A DNA stretch of 64,000 nt, taken from contig NC_053398.1 of NCBI RefSeq assembly GCF_905171765.1, forward strand, positions 45,476,323 through 45,540,322, read 5' to 3'. Shown one piece after another: positions 10,852-22,200 of the stretch. A program made the position numbers and the translations under genes. Source of the stretch: Bufo bufo (lineage: Eukaryota; Chordata; Amphibia; Anura; Bufonidae). Below the pieces are notes generated by a model. The model was not told where the DNA came from. It was given only the letters and a program-made list of their open reading frames with translations, and ran no database searches. Within the stretch, counting starts at the first letter, position 1. The number at the start of each line of letters is the position of its first letter.

Positions 10852-11221
10852 CGTATTTTTCAGACTATAAGACACAACTTTTCCCCCCAAAAGTGAGGGA
10901 AAAGTGGCAGTGCGTCTTATAGTCCAAATGCTAGTGACACCAGCATGTGGGAAACTCTGTGTAGTACTCACCCTCCCTGGTTTTCTTCCGGGCCCCGCTC
11001 TTGACTGTTTATTGACAGTGTACAGTGTCAGGACATAGTGCACGTAGGCACACACTATGGCCAGGCGCCGTGCGTCATCAGGTCACAGTAAGTGGCAGCG
11101 CCATCCAGAGCAAGCAAGGCAAGTTTATTTATCTAATGTAAAATATTTTTTTCTTATTTTCCTCCTCCAAATCCTAGGTGCATCTTATAGACCAGTGCAT
11201 CTTATAATCTGAAAAATACAG
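10852..11221. repeat. MITE with CCGTATTTTTC ends
   Basis: Ends CCGTATTTTTCAGACTATAA and TTATAATCTGAAAAATACAG are inverted repeats flanked by TTA and TAA. The ends carry the phrase 'ACTATAAGACxCA', seen again in degraded form at 48244-48300 and at 55650/56640. No coding capacity. The 3-bp flank would fit a PIF/Harbinger-type element, but this is only a suggestion. Confidence 0.6.
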
Positions 11222-11504
11222 TAACTTCAAATAAACTGAATTCATGTGTACAATAGTGTGGAGAACGTTTTTTCCCTCTGGATGAAGCTTGTAACGGTGT
11301 GTTCAAACACAGCAACTTTATTGCAGAAATATGGGCAACTGATCTTCACTTCAATTCATTTAAATGAGATTGTTTTTGCAGCATGTGCATGGATCTCTAC
11401 AAGCTCTATCCAGATCATTAGGAGAGTCGAATAAGTTTCAACAATAAATCGGTTGCATGTGCAGATACACCCTTACCAGACCGTACTCTGTATTCACCTT
11501 TGGT

Positions 11505-11531
11505 GGGTGTGTGTGTGTGTGTGTGTGTGTG

Positions 11532-11562
<31 letters not shown>
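11505..11562. repeat. GT and AT microsatellites
   Basis: A (GT)n run of about 28 bp is followed by a (AT)n run of about 28 bp that directly abuts the Tc1-like element beginning at 11563. Confidence 0.85.
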
Positions 11563-12499
11563 CAGTACAGACCAAATGTTTGGACACACCTTCTCATTCA
11601 AAGAGTTTTCTTTATTTTCATGACTATGAAGGCATCAAAACTATGAATTAACACATGTGGAATTATATACATAACAAACAAGTGTGAAACAACTGAAAAT
11701 ATGTCATATTCTAGGTTCTTCAAAGTAGCCACCTTTTGCTTTGATTACTGCTTTGCACACTCTTGGCATTCTCTTGATGAGCTTCAAGAGGTAGTCCCCT
11801 GAAATGGTCTTCCAACAGTCTTGAAGAAGTTCCCAGAGATGCTTAGAACTTGTTGGCCCTTTTGCCTTCACTCTGCGGTCCAGCTCATCCCAAACCATCT
11901 CGATTGGGTTCAGGTCCGGTGACTGTGGAGGCCAGGTCATCTGGCGCAGCACCCCATCACTCTCCTTCATGGTCAAATAGCCCTTACTTTCAAAGTTTTC
12001 CCAATTTTTCAGCTGACTGACTGACCTTCATTTCTTAAAGTAATGATGGCCACTCGTTTTTCTTTACTTAGCTGCTTTTTTCTTGCCATAATACCAATTC
12101 TAACAGTCTATTCAGTAGGACTATCAGCTGTGTATCCACCTTACTTCTCCTCAACGCAACTGATGGTCCCAACCCCATTTATAAGGCAAGAAATCCCACT
12201 TATTAAACCTGACAGGGCACACCTGTGAAGTGAAAACCATTTCAGGGGTCTACCTCTTGAAGCTCATCAAGAGAATGCCAAGAGTGTGCAAAGCAGTAAT
12301 CAAAGCAAAAGGTGGCTACTTTGAAGAACCTAGAATATGACATATTTTCAGTTGTTTCACACTTGTTTGTTATGTATATAATTGCACATGTTAATTCATA
12401 GTTTTGATGCCTTCAGTGTGAATCTACAATTTTTTTGATAGTCATGAAAATAAAGAAAACTCTTTGAATGAGAAGGTGTGTCCAAACTTTTGGTCTGTA

Positions 12500-12502
<3 letters not shown>
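11563..12502 (-). mobile_element. Tc1-like element, deletion and foldback derivative
   Basis: The ends CAGTACAGACCAAATGTTTG and CAAACTTTTGGTCTGTACTG lie next to TA on both sides, as in Tc1/mariner insertions. The minus strand of 11704-11976 encodes a transposase C-terminus including PPQSPDLNPIEMVWDELDRR, which holds the last two catalytic positions (D34E type). The right arm (about 12256-12502) is an inverted copy of the left arm (about 11563-11805), including the last codons of the transposase, so the normal 5' half is lost and replaced by a second 3' end. It cannot encode transposase. Confidence 0.8.
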
Positions 12503-12538
<36 letters not shown>

Positions 12539-12541
<3 letters not shown>

Positions 12542-14108
12542 TGCTCCAAAAAATAAAGGGAACACAAAAATAACACATCCTAGATCTGAGATAACTAAAT
12601 AATTAAATATTCTTCTGAAATACTTTGTTCTTTACATAGTTGAATGTGCTGACAACAAAATCACACAAATAAAAAAATGGAAATCAAATTTTTCAACCCA
12701 TTGCGGTCTGGATTTGGAGTCACACTCAAAATTAAAGTGGAAAAAACACACTACAGGCTGATCCAACTTTGATGTAATGTCCTTAAAACAAGTCAAAATG
12801 AGGCTCAGTAGTGTGTGTGGCCTCCACGTGCCTGTATGACCTCCCTACAACGCCTGTGCATGCTCCTGATGAGGTGGCGGACGGTCTCCTGAGGGATCTC
12901 CTCCCAGACCTGGACTAAAGCATCTGCCAACTCCTGGACAGTCTGTGGTGCAACGTGACGTTGGTGGATAAAGCGAGACATGATGTCCCAGATGTGCTCA
13001 ATTGGATTCAGGTCTGGGGTACGGGCGGGCCAGTCCATAGTATCAATGCCTTCGTCTTGCAGGAACTGCTGACACACTCCAGCCACATGAGGTCTAGCAT
13101 TGTCTTGCATTAGGAGGAACCCAGGGCCAACCGCACCAGCATATGGTCTCACAAGGGGTCTGAGGATCTCATCTCGGTACCTAATGGCAGTCAGGCTACC
13201 TCTGGCGAGCACATGGAGGGCTGTGCGGCCTTCCAAAGAAATGCCACCCCACACCATTACTGACTCAATGCCAAACCAGTCATGCTGGAGGATGTTGCAG
13301 GCAGCATAACGTTCTCCACGGCGTCTCCAGACTCTGTCATGTCTGTCACATGTGCTCAGTGTGAACCTGCTTTCATCTGTGAAGAGCACAGGGCGCCAGT
13401 GGCAAATTTGCCAATCTTGGTGTTCTCTGGCAAATGCCAAACGTCCTGCACGGTGTTGGGCTGTAAGCACAACCCCCACCTGTGGACGTCAGGCCCTCAT
13501 ATCACCCTCATGGAGTCTGTTTCTGACTGTTTGAGCAGACACATGCACATTTGTGGCCTGCTGGAGGTCATTTTGCAGGGCTCTGGCAGTGCCCCTCCTT
13601 GCACAAAGGCGGAGGTAGCGGTCCTGCTGCTGGGTTGTTGGCCTCCTCCACATCTCCTGATGTACTGGTCTGTCTCCTGGTAGCGCCTCCATGCTCTGGA
13701 CACTACACTGACAGACACAGCAAACCTTCTTGCCACAGCTCGCATTGATGTGCCATCCTGGATAAGCTGCACTACCTGAGCCACTTGTGTGGGTTGTAGA
13801 CTCCGTCTCATGCTACCACTAGAGTGAAAGCACCGCCAGCATTCAAAAGTGACCAAAACATCAGCCAGGAAGCATAGAAACTGAGAAGTGGTCTGTGGTC
13901 ACCACCTGCAGAACCACTCCTTTATTCGGGGTGTCTTGCTAATTGCCTATAATTTCCACCTGTTATCTATCCCATTTGCACAACAACATGTGAAATTGAT
14001 TGTCACTCAGTGTTGCTTCCTAAGTGGACAGTTTGATTTCACAGAAGTGTGATTGACTTGGAGTTACATTGTGTTGTTTAAGTGTTCCCTTTATTTTTTT
14101 GAGCAGTG
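12539..14108 (-). mobile_element. Tc1/mariner-like element, complete with both ends
   Basis: Inverted ends CACTGCTCCAAAAAATAAAG and CTTTATTTTTTTGAGCAGTG are flanked by TA at 12537-12538 and 14109-14110. The length of 1570 bp is normal for an autonomous Tc1-like transposon. It sits 34 bp of (TA)n away from the previous Tc1-like element. Confidence 0.88.
12805..13811 (-). pseudogene. Tc1-like transposase, one frameshift and one stop
   Basis: From ATG 13811 the protein starts [20 protein letters not shown], a helix-turn-helix paired-like DNA-binding domain ([24 protein letters not shown] follows in part). A one-base shift near 13625 moves the frame. After HEGDMRA a TGA (about 13489) could be a CGA-to-TGA CpG transition. 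From 13479 the catalytic core is intact: VLFTDESRF (first Asp), LLMQDNARPH (second Asp) and TPDLNPIEHIWD (Glu). About 336 residues in total. Only two lesions separate it from an open frame, so it is a fairly young copy. Confidence 0.85.
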
Positions 14109-14209
14109 TATATTAGGTTGGCAAGCATTACCCTTCTATGTTGGGAGTGATCACAGGAGGCAGGGAGAAAAGGAATCTGATAAGTGGAGAGAAAGGTATT
14201 TTGCTTGTT

Positions 14210-14650
14210 TATAAAGGGGTTGTCTCATGACAGACAATAGGGGTATATCGCTAGGATATGCCCCCCCATTGTCTTATAGGTGAGGGTCCCACCGCTGGGA
14301 CCTGCACCGATATAGAGAATGGAGCCCCCAAAAGTGAAGGAGGGCACACTGCACATGCGCAGCCGCTCTCTATTCATTTCCTATGGGGCCAGTGAAAATA
14401 GCCAAGCACAGGCTCGGCTATTTCAGTCGAGCCCATAGAAGTGAATGGGAGCAGTGGTTGCTCATGCATGGTGCGCTCCCATTCACTTCTATGGGGAGCC
14501 GACTTGGTGGTGGCCGGACCGGAGTCCTCCAGCCATCACCTTGTGGGGCTCCGTTCTCGATATATGGACCGCTGGGACCCGCACCTATAAGGCAATGGGA
14601 GCATACCCTAGCGATATGCCCCATTGTCTATTATGAGACAACCCCTTTAA
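14210..14650. repeat. TTAA-type MITE (T2/Kolobok-like)
   Basis: Ends TAAAGGGGTTGTCTCATGAC and ATGAGACAACCCCTTTAA are inverted repeats. The interior folds back on itself around GGGAGCxxTGGTTGCTCATGC. Non-coding. T2-type MITEs with TTAAAGG ends and TTAA targets are known from Xenopus. Confidence 0.75.
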
Positions 14651-15349
14651 GGCTTCATTGACATTGTGGTTCAGCCCCATAGATATTTCCCTCAGGGCTA
14701 TATGTCTGAATACTAGAAAAAGATATCCAATCATATAATGCAAATGGAACATTGCCTTTATATAGTGTTGAGCGAAGAGACCCATCCGCTACAGTCTTTA
14801 TTGAAGAAAAACCTGCCAAAGGACACGCCCAATTAAATTTTTCAAAACTTCGCTTATCTCTACCTTCAATGTGTGAAATGGCTGTAAGGGATTCTTCCTT
14901 GGCCTATATTTGGACTTGCTCTCTGTGCCATTCTGCAGGCAAAGGATGAATCGTTTAACTCTGTTTGACCCATTAAAATAAATTCACCCAACACAGTATA
15001 CAAATGAATACCTTCTTTTGGGCATGTCCTTTCCTGGCACGGTGATCAGCAGAATGCCATTGGAAACTGCAGAGGTGTCCGCTTATTGTTTAGCGCCATT
15101 CAATGAGGAACGTAGGGCCACAGCGTTCACATTGAACAACTGTGGTGGAAACTGGAGGGGTCTGTGCTGCCGAATACATGGGGGATTTTGCTTTTGTAAA
15201 ACCAGCTGTGTGAACAGGGCATTAGGGCGAGTTACAGGTCACATTTTTAGCACCTTTTCTGCCTTTTTTTGCAGTGAAACCACCACCTGCAGATGTTAAC
15301 TAACGGTCTATGAGAAATATGAAATACAGAACACAAGCATTTTCCACCT
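14651..15349. other. Intergenic, no gene seen
   Basis: No exon, repeat end or RNA gene is recognised in this stretch. Confidence 0.45.
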
Positions 15350-15639
15350 TAGGCCTCATGCACACAAACATATTTTCTTTCAGTGTTCGTTCTGTTTTTT
15401 TTTTCCATTTCAATGGGTCAGCAAAAAAAAAAAAAAAACTGACTTTACTTCGTGTGCATTCCGTTTCCGTTCCGCAAAGAAATAGAACATGTCCTATTAT
15501 TGTCCGCATTATGGACAAGGATAGTACTGTTCTATTAGGGGCCAGCTGTTCCGTTCCGCAAAATACGGAATGCACACGGACGTCATCCGCATTTTTTGCG
15601 GACCGCAAAATATATACGGTCGTGTGCATGAGGCCTTAC
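15350..15639. repeat. Foldback repeat family A, complete copy
   Basis: Ends TTAGGCCTCATGCACACAAA and CGTGTGCATGAGGCCTTA. The two arms fold on each other over most of their length, with ATAGAACATGTCC and TGCACACGGACG blocks. Non-coding. Confidence 0.7.
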
Positions 15640-15893
15640 GGTGTTTGTTAATTAGGCGACTTTTTCTTTCTGGGTTCTTCTCAAAAGCACAGCACACTGG
15701 TGTTTTCACATCACCTTCTTTATAGGTAAAGAAAATGCTAGGGGAAAACACTTCACAAAAAAAAAAAAGCTAAAAACCTAAAAAAAGCTTTATAAAAAAA
15801 ACATGCATCCTGTTATTCTGCCGTTTTCAAAGGCCCCCCCCCCAAAAAAAAATGCAAATTTGTGCATGCAGTTCCCAAACAAAGCAATATATA

Positions 15894-15952
15894 TACTTCA
15901 TTGTACACCACATTGTGCTCAACTTTGACCCAATTGGCATCTCACAATTTTT

Positions 15953-15992
<40 letters not shown>

Positions 15993-16051
15993 AAAAATTG
16001 TGAGATGCCAATTGGGTCAAAGTTGAGCACAATGTGGTGTACAATGAAGTA
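15894..16051. repeat. Long palindrome around an (AT)n core
   Basis: Left arm 15894-15954 and right arm 15987-16051 are essentially perfect inverted copies (TACTTCATTGTACACCACAT against ATGTGGTGTACAATGAAGTA). They are joined by an alternating AT run. The whole can form a 60-bp stem. It lies about 130 bp beyond the probable rplp2 poly(A) site. Confidence 0.9.
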
Positions 16052-16195
16052 AGGATAGATTCTGTAGTATATAAGAGTGCTGCCCACTACTTCCGGGCAC
16101 AAAACTGACCCTTACACAGGTCAAGTAGTAAGGATGCATCACTTTCTTCCATCAAAACCAAACTCAAGAAAACCAGCAAGGTTAAATAAAGATCT

Positions 16196-16201
16196 TTTAT
16201 T
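16196..16201 (-). terminator. rplp2: rplp2 polyadenylation signal
   Basis: On the minus strand AATAAA stands 15 nt after the TAG stop codon. Cleavage would fall at about 16175-16185, giving a 3' UTR of only about 35 nt. Very short 3' UTRs are usual for ribosomal protein mRNAs. Confidence 0.75.
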
Positions 16202-16216
16202 TATCTGCCACACGTT

Positions 16217-16293
16217 CTAATCAAAGAGGCCGAATCCCATGTCCTCATCAGATTCCTCAGACTCGTCCTTCTTTTCTTCCTTCTTCTCTTCAG
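16217..16293 (-). CDS. rplp2: rplp2 last coding exon
   Basis: Encodes the acidic tail from AEEKKEEKKDE to GLFD and the TAG stop (16217-16219). The acceptor is TTTTCAG just after 16293. The exon starts at codon position 2, in phase with the preceding exon. Confidence 0.96.
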
Positions 16294-19200
16294 CTGAAAA
16301 ACAGGGGTCACATTAAGTCGTTGGGTAATCACATGCATCAAGTAAGACGTCTCATTAGGTTTGCTTATGACTTGATAGATGGACACAGCAGCTGTACTGC
16401 TACCCCAGCAATAGAAGACAGGATCCTGGGAGCTAGACCCCACCACCAAGGAGCTCAGGAGGAGCAGTTTAAGACTTGTGCTGTTCCATAGCTGTACTTA
16501 TGAAGAGACACGTGTCCTTTAAGTTTACACCATCTGTAAAATAGCTGCTAAAAACACTCCGTACCTAAACAGATTTACTAAAAAATGCATAGAAACAAAA
16601 AGAGCCCACTTCAGTGGAGAGGAGGACGACACGCATGTCGATCAGTACGAGAGGTGCGGTTCATCAGCTCGCTAATGGCAGCAAAAAATTCATCATCGAT
16701 TGTGCGTATCACGGATGTTCTAATCTAAAGGGGCCTTGGTGACATTTCTTCCCTTTATACTGGTTTGTCTCGAGTTATAAGAACTCAGGCAACCCTTGCG
16801 AATGGCCTAAAAAACAAACAAATAGATACTCATCTGTTTTCTACCCTGTTTCTTCAAGAGCTGCGCTCCGGTGCTCTCGCTGCCGACGTCATCTTCTTGG
16901 CTGCAGCAGTGACGGTCTGTGCAAAAGTCACCGCTGTAACCAATCGCTGGCCTTAGCTATGCATGGGACGTCTCTGCTGAGGCCAGTGATTGGATGCAGC
17001 GGTGACCTGTCCGCACAGAACGTCACTGGTAAGCGAGTGGCAGCAGTGAGGACTGGAGAGCAGGAAGAAACAGGTGAGCATCCATTCATTTGTTATTCTA
17101 GAAGGTTTACAAGGGTTAACTCAGTTTTAGAACTTGGACAACCCCCCTTTAATGAAAACCTGCCGGTTTCCATGCCTTCAGTCACACTATTCTTCATGCG
17201 TCCCAGGTCAGAATTGTGAGTCAAGTTTAGATAATCATGACCATCACAGTGGCACCTAAAGCAATAGGTCAGACCAAGAAATGTCAGTTTACCCATCAGT
17301 GGCCAGGTCTCACACTTCTGCCCTGCAGTGCCAGTCTTCTCCTCGAGTTCCCCATATCTTCCTGTGTCCCCCAACTAATATGCGGCTACGCTTCACACTC
17401 GCGTTTTGGCTTTCCGTTTGTGAGATCCGTTCAGGGCTCTCACAAGCGGTCCAAAACTGATCAGTTTTGCCCTAATGCATTCTGAATGGAAAAGGATCCA
17501 CTCAGAATGCATCAGTTTGCCTCCGATCAGTCTCCATTCCGCTCTGGAGGCTGCTTGCAGTGTTTTGCGGTCCGCTTGACGAAACTGAGCCAAACTGATC
17601 CTGACACACAATGTAAGTAATTGGGGACGGATCAGTTTTCTCTGGCACAATAGAAAACAGATCCGTCTCCCATTGACTTTCAACGGAGTTCATGACGGAT
17701 CAGTCTTGGCTATGTTACAGATAATACAAACGGATCCATTCATAGCGAATGCATGCGGTTGTATTTTTGTAACGGATGCGTTTTTGAAGATCCATGACAG
17801 ATCCGCCCAAAAGACGAGTGTGAAAGTAGCCTGATCGTTTTATCTGAAGCCTGTGGCCAGCTTGCATTTGTAAGAAACTACTTTTCATTGTGAGTCTTCG
17901 ATAGTATTGAGCGAATGGAGCATCGGATCACTGATTTTAATGCAGTCTCTGTACAGCATTAGAATGTATTGGCTCTATGGAGCCAACTTCCTTTCACTCA
18001 AAGTCAGGCGAGACTTCGGTGAATGAATGCGGGACTCATTTCTGTATCTTTAAAAACATTTAAAATTAGCAATCCAAAGTCAGGTTTGGTACCAAGGTTC
18101 CAGCCGGTACCAAACCTTGCTAATTTTAAATGTTTTTAAAGATGCAGAAATGAATCCCGAATTCATTCACTAAAGTCTCATGCGACTTCGGGTGAAACTA
18201 AATTTTGCCTACACAGGGCCAATACATTTCAATGCTGTACAGAGACCGGTCTCAGACAGCATTAAAACCGAATTGTTAGAACGTATCGACTTTGGATCTC
18301 TGGTCCGAAGCTCAGATTCGCTCAAGCCTAGTCTTAGAAGTGCTGCACCCCCTAGTGGTTGCTTTCAGGATTTTTGTTTCCATCCTGTAGTAACTTCTAG
18401 AGAATTGTTAGTGGAAGAAAAATGCATACATTAAAAGGGCATGTTCACATGAGCACTAGTTAGTCCCTCTGGTAACAGAGCAGAACGAAAATACTACAAG
18501 TGCCGGCACATAACTTCCACGAATGGAGCGACAGACCCCACTGACTAGAACGGGGTGTGTTCAGGTGCCCGCTTTTTGTGGGCCCCAGAACAGAGCCTTT
18601 AACACAGATGTGACTAAGCCCATAAGGGAGACTGCAGCTCCCTCTGCATATTTTGCTGGATCGAAGCAAAGTCCTCTACTTTTGTATTCCATCATGCAGC
18701 ACCTTAGTAGGGGTGTCCTGCGAGACCAACACTTTACATAGAAAAAGGCACATAGGTCAGGTATCGTGTTCTAATTTACCATTTCTCACTCACACAATAG
18801 GACAATATCCACTAAATTACATGTAAAAGTTAATTTTTTTTATTTTTTGGTGAGAGGTCATAGAAGTCCACAACTTATTTGGAGGTTCATCCAAGATTTC
18901 CATAGGGCAATAATTTCAGGCTAGGAGGTTTAAATTAGACAAACCCTCTGGAGGGGTGCAGAGGGCAGCCACTTTTACCCTACTCTGCAGTGTAGGCAGC
19001 ATGTGGGGATTATGACAATTACACGGGCCGTCAAACAGTTAAAAAGAATAAATGAAATCCAGGGAAGGAGCTAAAATAGTAAAATAATGCATATCCACCA
19101 GCTCCATCTCCTCCAGCATTGCTGCTCCGCAACGCCAATGTCATCTTTTGTCTGCAGTGATGACCTTGACACTGCAGCCAATCACCAGCCTTAGACTGCC

Positions 19201-22200
19201 GAGGCCAGTGATCGGCTGCATCGGTCACATTCAGTCTACAGACATGTCACCAGTGCGGCCATGTAAACAGCCTGACCAGGATGACCAGGATGACCAGAGC
19301 AGCCGCCCTGGAGAGGAGAGTGTTTGAACCCGTGACTATACATTCTTTTGTTATGTTAACACCTTCTCAACCTTTTACCATTTTTTACATTTTGGAAGAT
19401 GTGTTTTTTCTGTAGGTGAAAGTTACCTGGTGCAGCAGACCCTCCAGCAGCAGGGGCAGCGGATCCAGCAGAAGCAGAGACAGCGACCGCTCCTCCAGCG
19501 GGCATACTTGCCAACTTGGTGTTCCCTAAAAAAACAAAATCAGACCCTTTTCATTTCTGAACATTAAAACAGCCAATACCTATACGGTTATATCGGCGTG
19601 TATGGCAAGAATACCCATGTTAAAGGGGTCGTTGAGGATCAGAAAAACAGCACCACCTCCTGTCCACAGGTTGTGTCTGGTATTGCAGCTCGTCTCCACT
19701 GGAGTCAATGGGTTAGAGCTGCAATACCGTGCACAATCTGGGCAGGGGCGCTGCTGTTTTTGGAAGAAAGCAGCAATGTTTTTCTAATCCTGGACAACCC
19801 CTTTAAGTGTTTACATAGGAACTGGATAATGTCCTTTAAGCACACACATGGACACTGAAGATTGAAAACCACCAAATGTCCTGAGGTTGGCCTGTCCTTT
19901 ATACATGAGCAGATCTGGCCTTAACTGAACTGTACAGAATGATTACATAGAGGTTGGAGAGCATCCCCTGGAGAGCCTTCTCAGAAACCTCACCAAGGCT
20001 TGAACTCGTATGCATTGTTTCTTTGACCTAGAAATTTTGCAGAAAGTAAAAAATCTGCAAAAGTAATGACCGCTATAATCTAATGTGTATCCCCAGCCAA
20101 GTTCATGTGAGGGAAACGAGATAAAGTTGACCCAGAACATGGTGAAGACTTGCCTCATCACTTCTGATCTTGAATGCAAATGAATTGGCATGTCATGAGA
20201 TCGATATAGCCCTCACTACCCTGGCACCCCATCGATGAGCACAGCACCGATCTGATGTTGATCAGTTATCCTGAGGATAGGTCATCAATGTTTAATGTCT
20301 GGAAAACCTCTTTAGTGGAGTTACAGAAACAGTGGAGCGCCGGCCCACTTAGTTGTTCCCGTAAACCCCCTTAAATCCCTTCCCGCACATTGATGTAGCA
20401 TGTACATCCTGGTAAGGCCTCTTTCACACGACCGTATGGCTTTTTCAGTGTTTTGCAGTCTGTTTTTCACAGATCCGTTGTTCCGTTTTTTTTGTTTCTG
20501 TTTTTCCGTATGGCATATACGGTAATTACATAGAAAAAATTAAGCTGGGCATAACATTTCAACATTAGAAGGTTCCGCAAAAACGGAACGGATACAGAAG
20601 ACATACGGATGAATTTCCGCATTTATTGCTTTTATTTGCAGACCCATTGACTTGAATGGAGCCACAGAACGCGATTGGCTGGCAATAATAGAATATGTTC
20701 TATCTTTTAACGGAACGAATGCATACGGAGTACATTCCTTTTTTTTTGCAGAACCATTGAAATGATTGGTTTCATATAAAAAAAAAAACGGTCGTGTGAA
20801 AGAGGCCTAAGGCTTTATTTTGCACACCCTGATGTACCGTTAAGTCATCAGGATGGCGTGGGCACAGCTGCGCCATGGGTAGCTGGATGTAATACACAGC
20901 TGGGCTCCCACTGCAACACAATTATGGGGTGCTGATGGGAGCAATGGCTGTCGAGGGAGGCATACTAACAATGGCCCCCCGGTCTGCCATATGCCTATTA
21001 GACCTTGCCACAGGCAGGGTCTAATAATGCTGAGCCCTCTACTCAACTCTCAAACCGAAAAAGCAACCCTCCAAGTAAAAAAATTATTTTTTTTTTCTAA
21101 AATAAATTAGAGAATGCACGGATCTGCCAATTTCCAGGCTTTTCTCCTGTCATACAAGATGCTGCCATCTTGGATGACTGGAGTCCAGGAAACTGCAGAT
21201 CTGTAGCTGAAAAGAAGGGCACCAAGTAAATGTGCTGGTCTTTTCCCAGGTAATGTGAATTTATTTTAATTGTGTGTAATATATATATATATACACACAC
21301 ACACAGATGAAAGACGGACAGCACTCCAAGTAAAAATAGTGGTGTTTATTCACCCATGTGGATGGCAACGTTTCAGCTCATACAAGAGCCTTTTTCCTTG
21401 AAAAAGGCTCTTGTATGAGCTGAAACGTTGCCATCCACATGGGTGAATAAACACCACTATTTTTACTTGGAGTGCTGTCCGTCTTTCATCTGTATTATAT
21501 GGGGTAAGCTGCTACATCCCTGGACCTAGCACCCATATTGTTTTTTCCAGTGCAGGCAGAGATAGATAGATATATATACACACACACACACAATGCATAC
21601 ACCAAGTCTACCCTTTCCCCCAGTTTAAGTGTGCAAGCTGATCTGGACATGGCTTCACTACCCTCGTGTCCTGAAATGAACCATCTTGTTAAGTTTAAAA
21701 AACACGTCCCACTCATTTCCACAGAAAGCCGACGACATTTGCTGTCCATTCTTTCCGAGTGCTGAATTCCCAAGGGACGCTCCAGTAACCGTACAGGACT
21801 TCTCAGGACATCAGAACAATATGTTTTCCTTGTGTCTTTATTCTTAAACTGCAAGGACTCCGGGACAACGAGCGGAACAGGTCAGTGGAGAAAACCTCTC
21901 ACCAGCAGCAGCTGCTTGAAAACCAAACTTTAAAGGGGCTGTCCATCTTATATTAAATGATGGCCTATCCTCATGATTGGCAGGGGTTCACCAAATGGAG
22001 CAGCGCTGCGGTGACGAGCTCAGTCCACTACAATTGCCGAGCAGCTGATCAGCGGGGTGTCAGACCCTCATAGATCATCTAGTGATGGCCTACCCTGAGG
22101 ATAGGTCATCACTTAATAAAAGGAGGACAATCCCTTACCAGATCATTTACCCCTCCCCCCCACCTACCTTCATGACCGGACATATTTTTGGTGTTTTTCA

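Larger units (their letters stand above)
16294..19426 (-). other. rplp2: rplp2 intron 4 (between last two coding exons)
   Basis: 3.1 kb. It contains a family-B foldback (17383-17832), a hAT-like MITE (17902-18330) and two segments (about 16880-17040 and 19100-19260) sharing a GCAGCCAATCACxxGCCTTAG block. No RNA gene was recognised. Confidence 0.7.

Noticed and set aside
13100..13683. Plus-strand ORFs of 60-133 residues
   Set aside because: Antisense shadows of the Tc1-like transposase on the minus strand.
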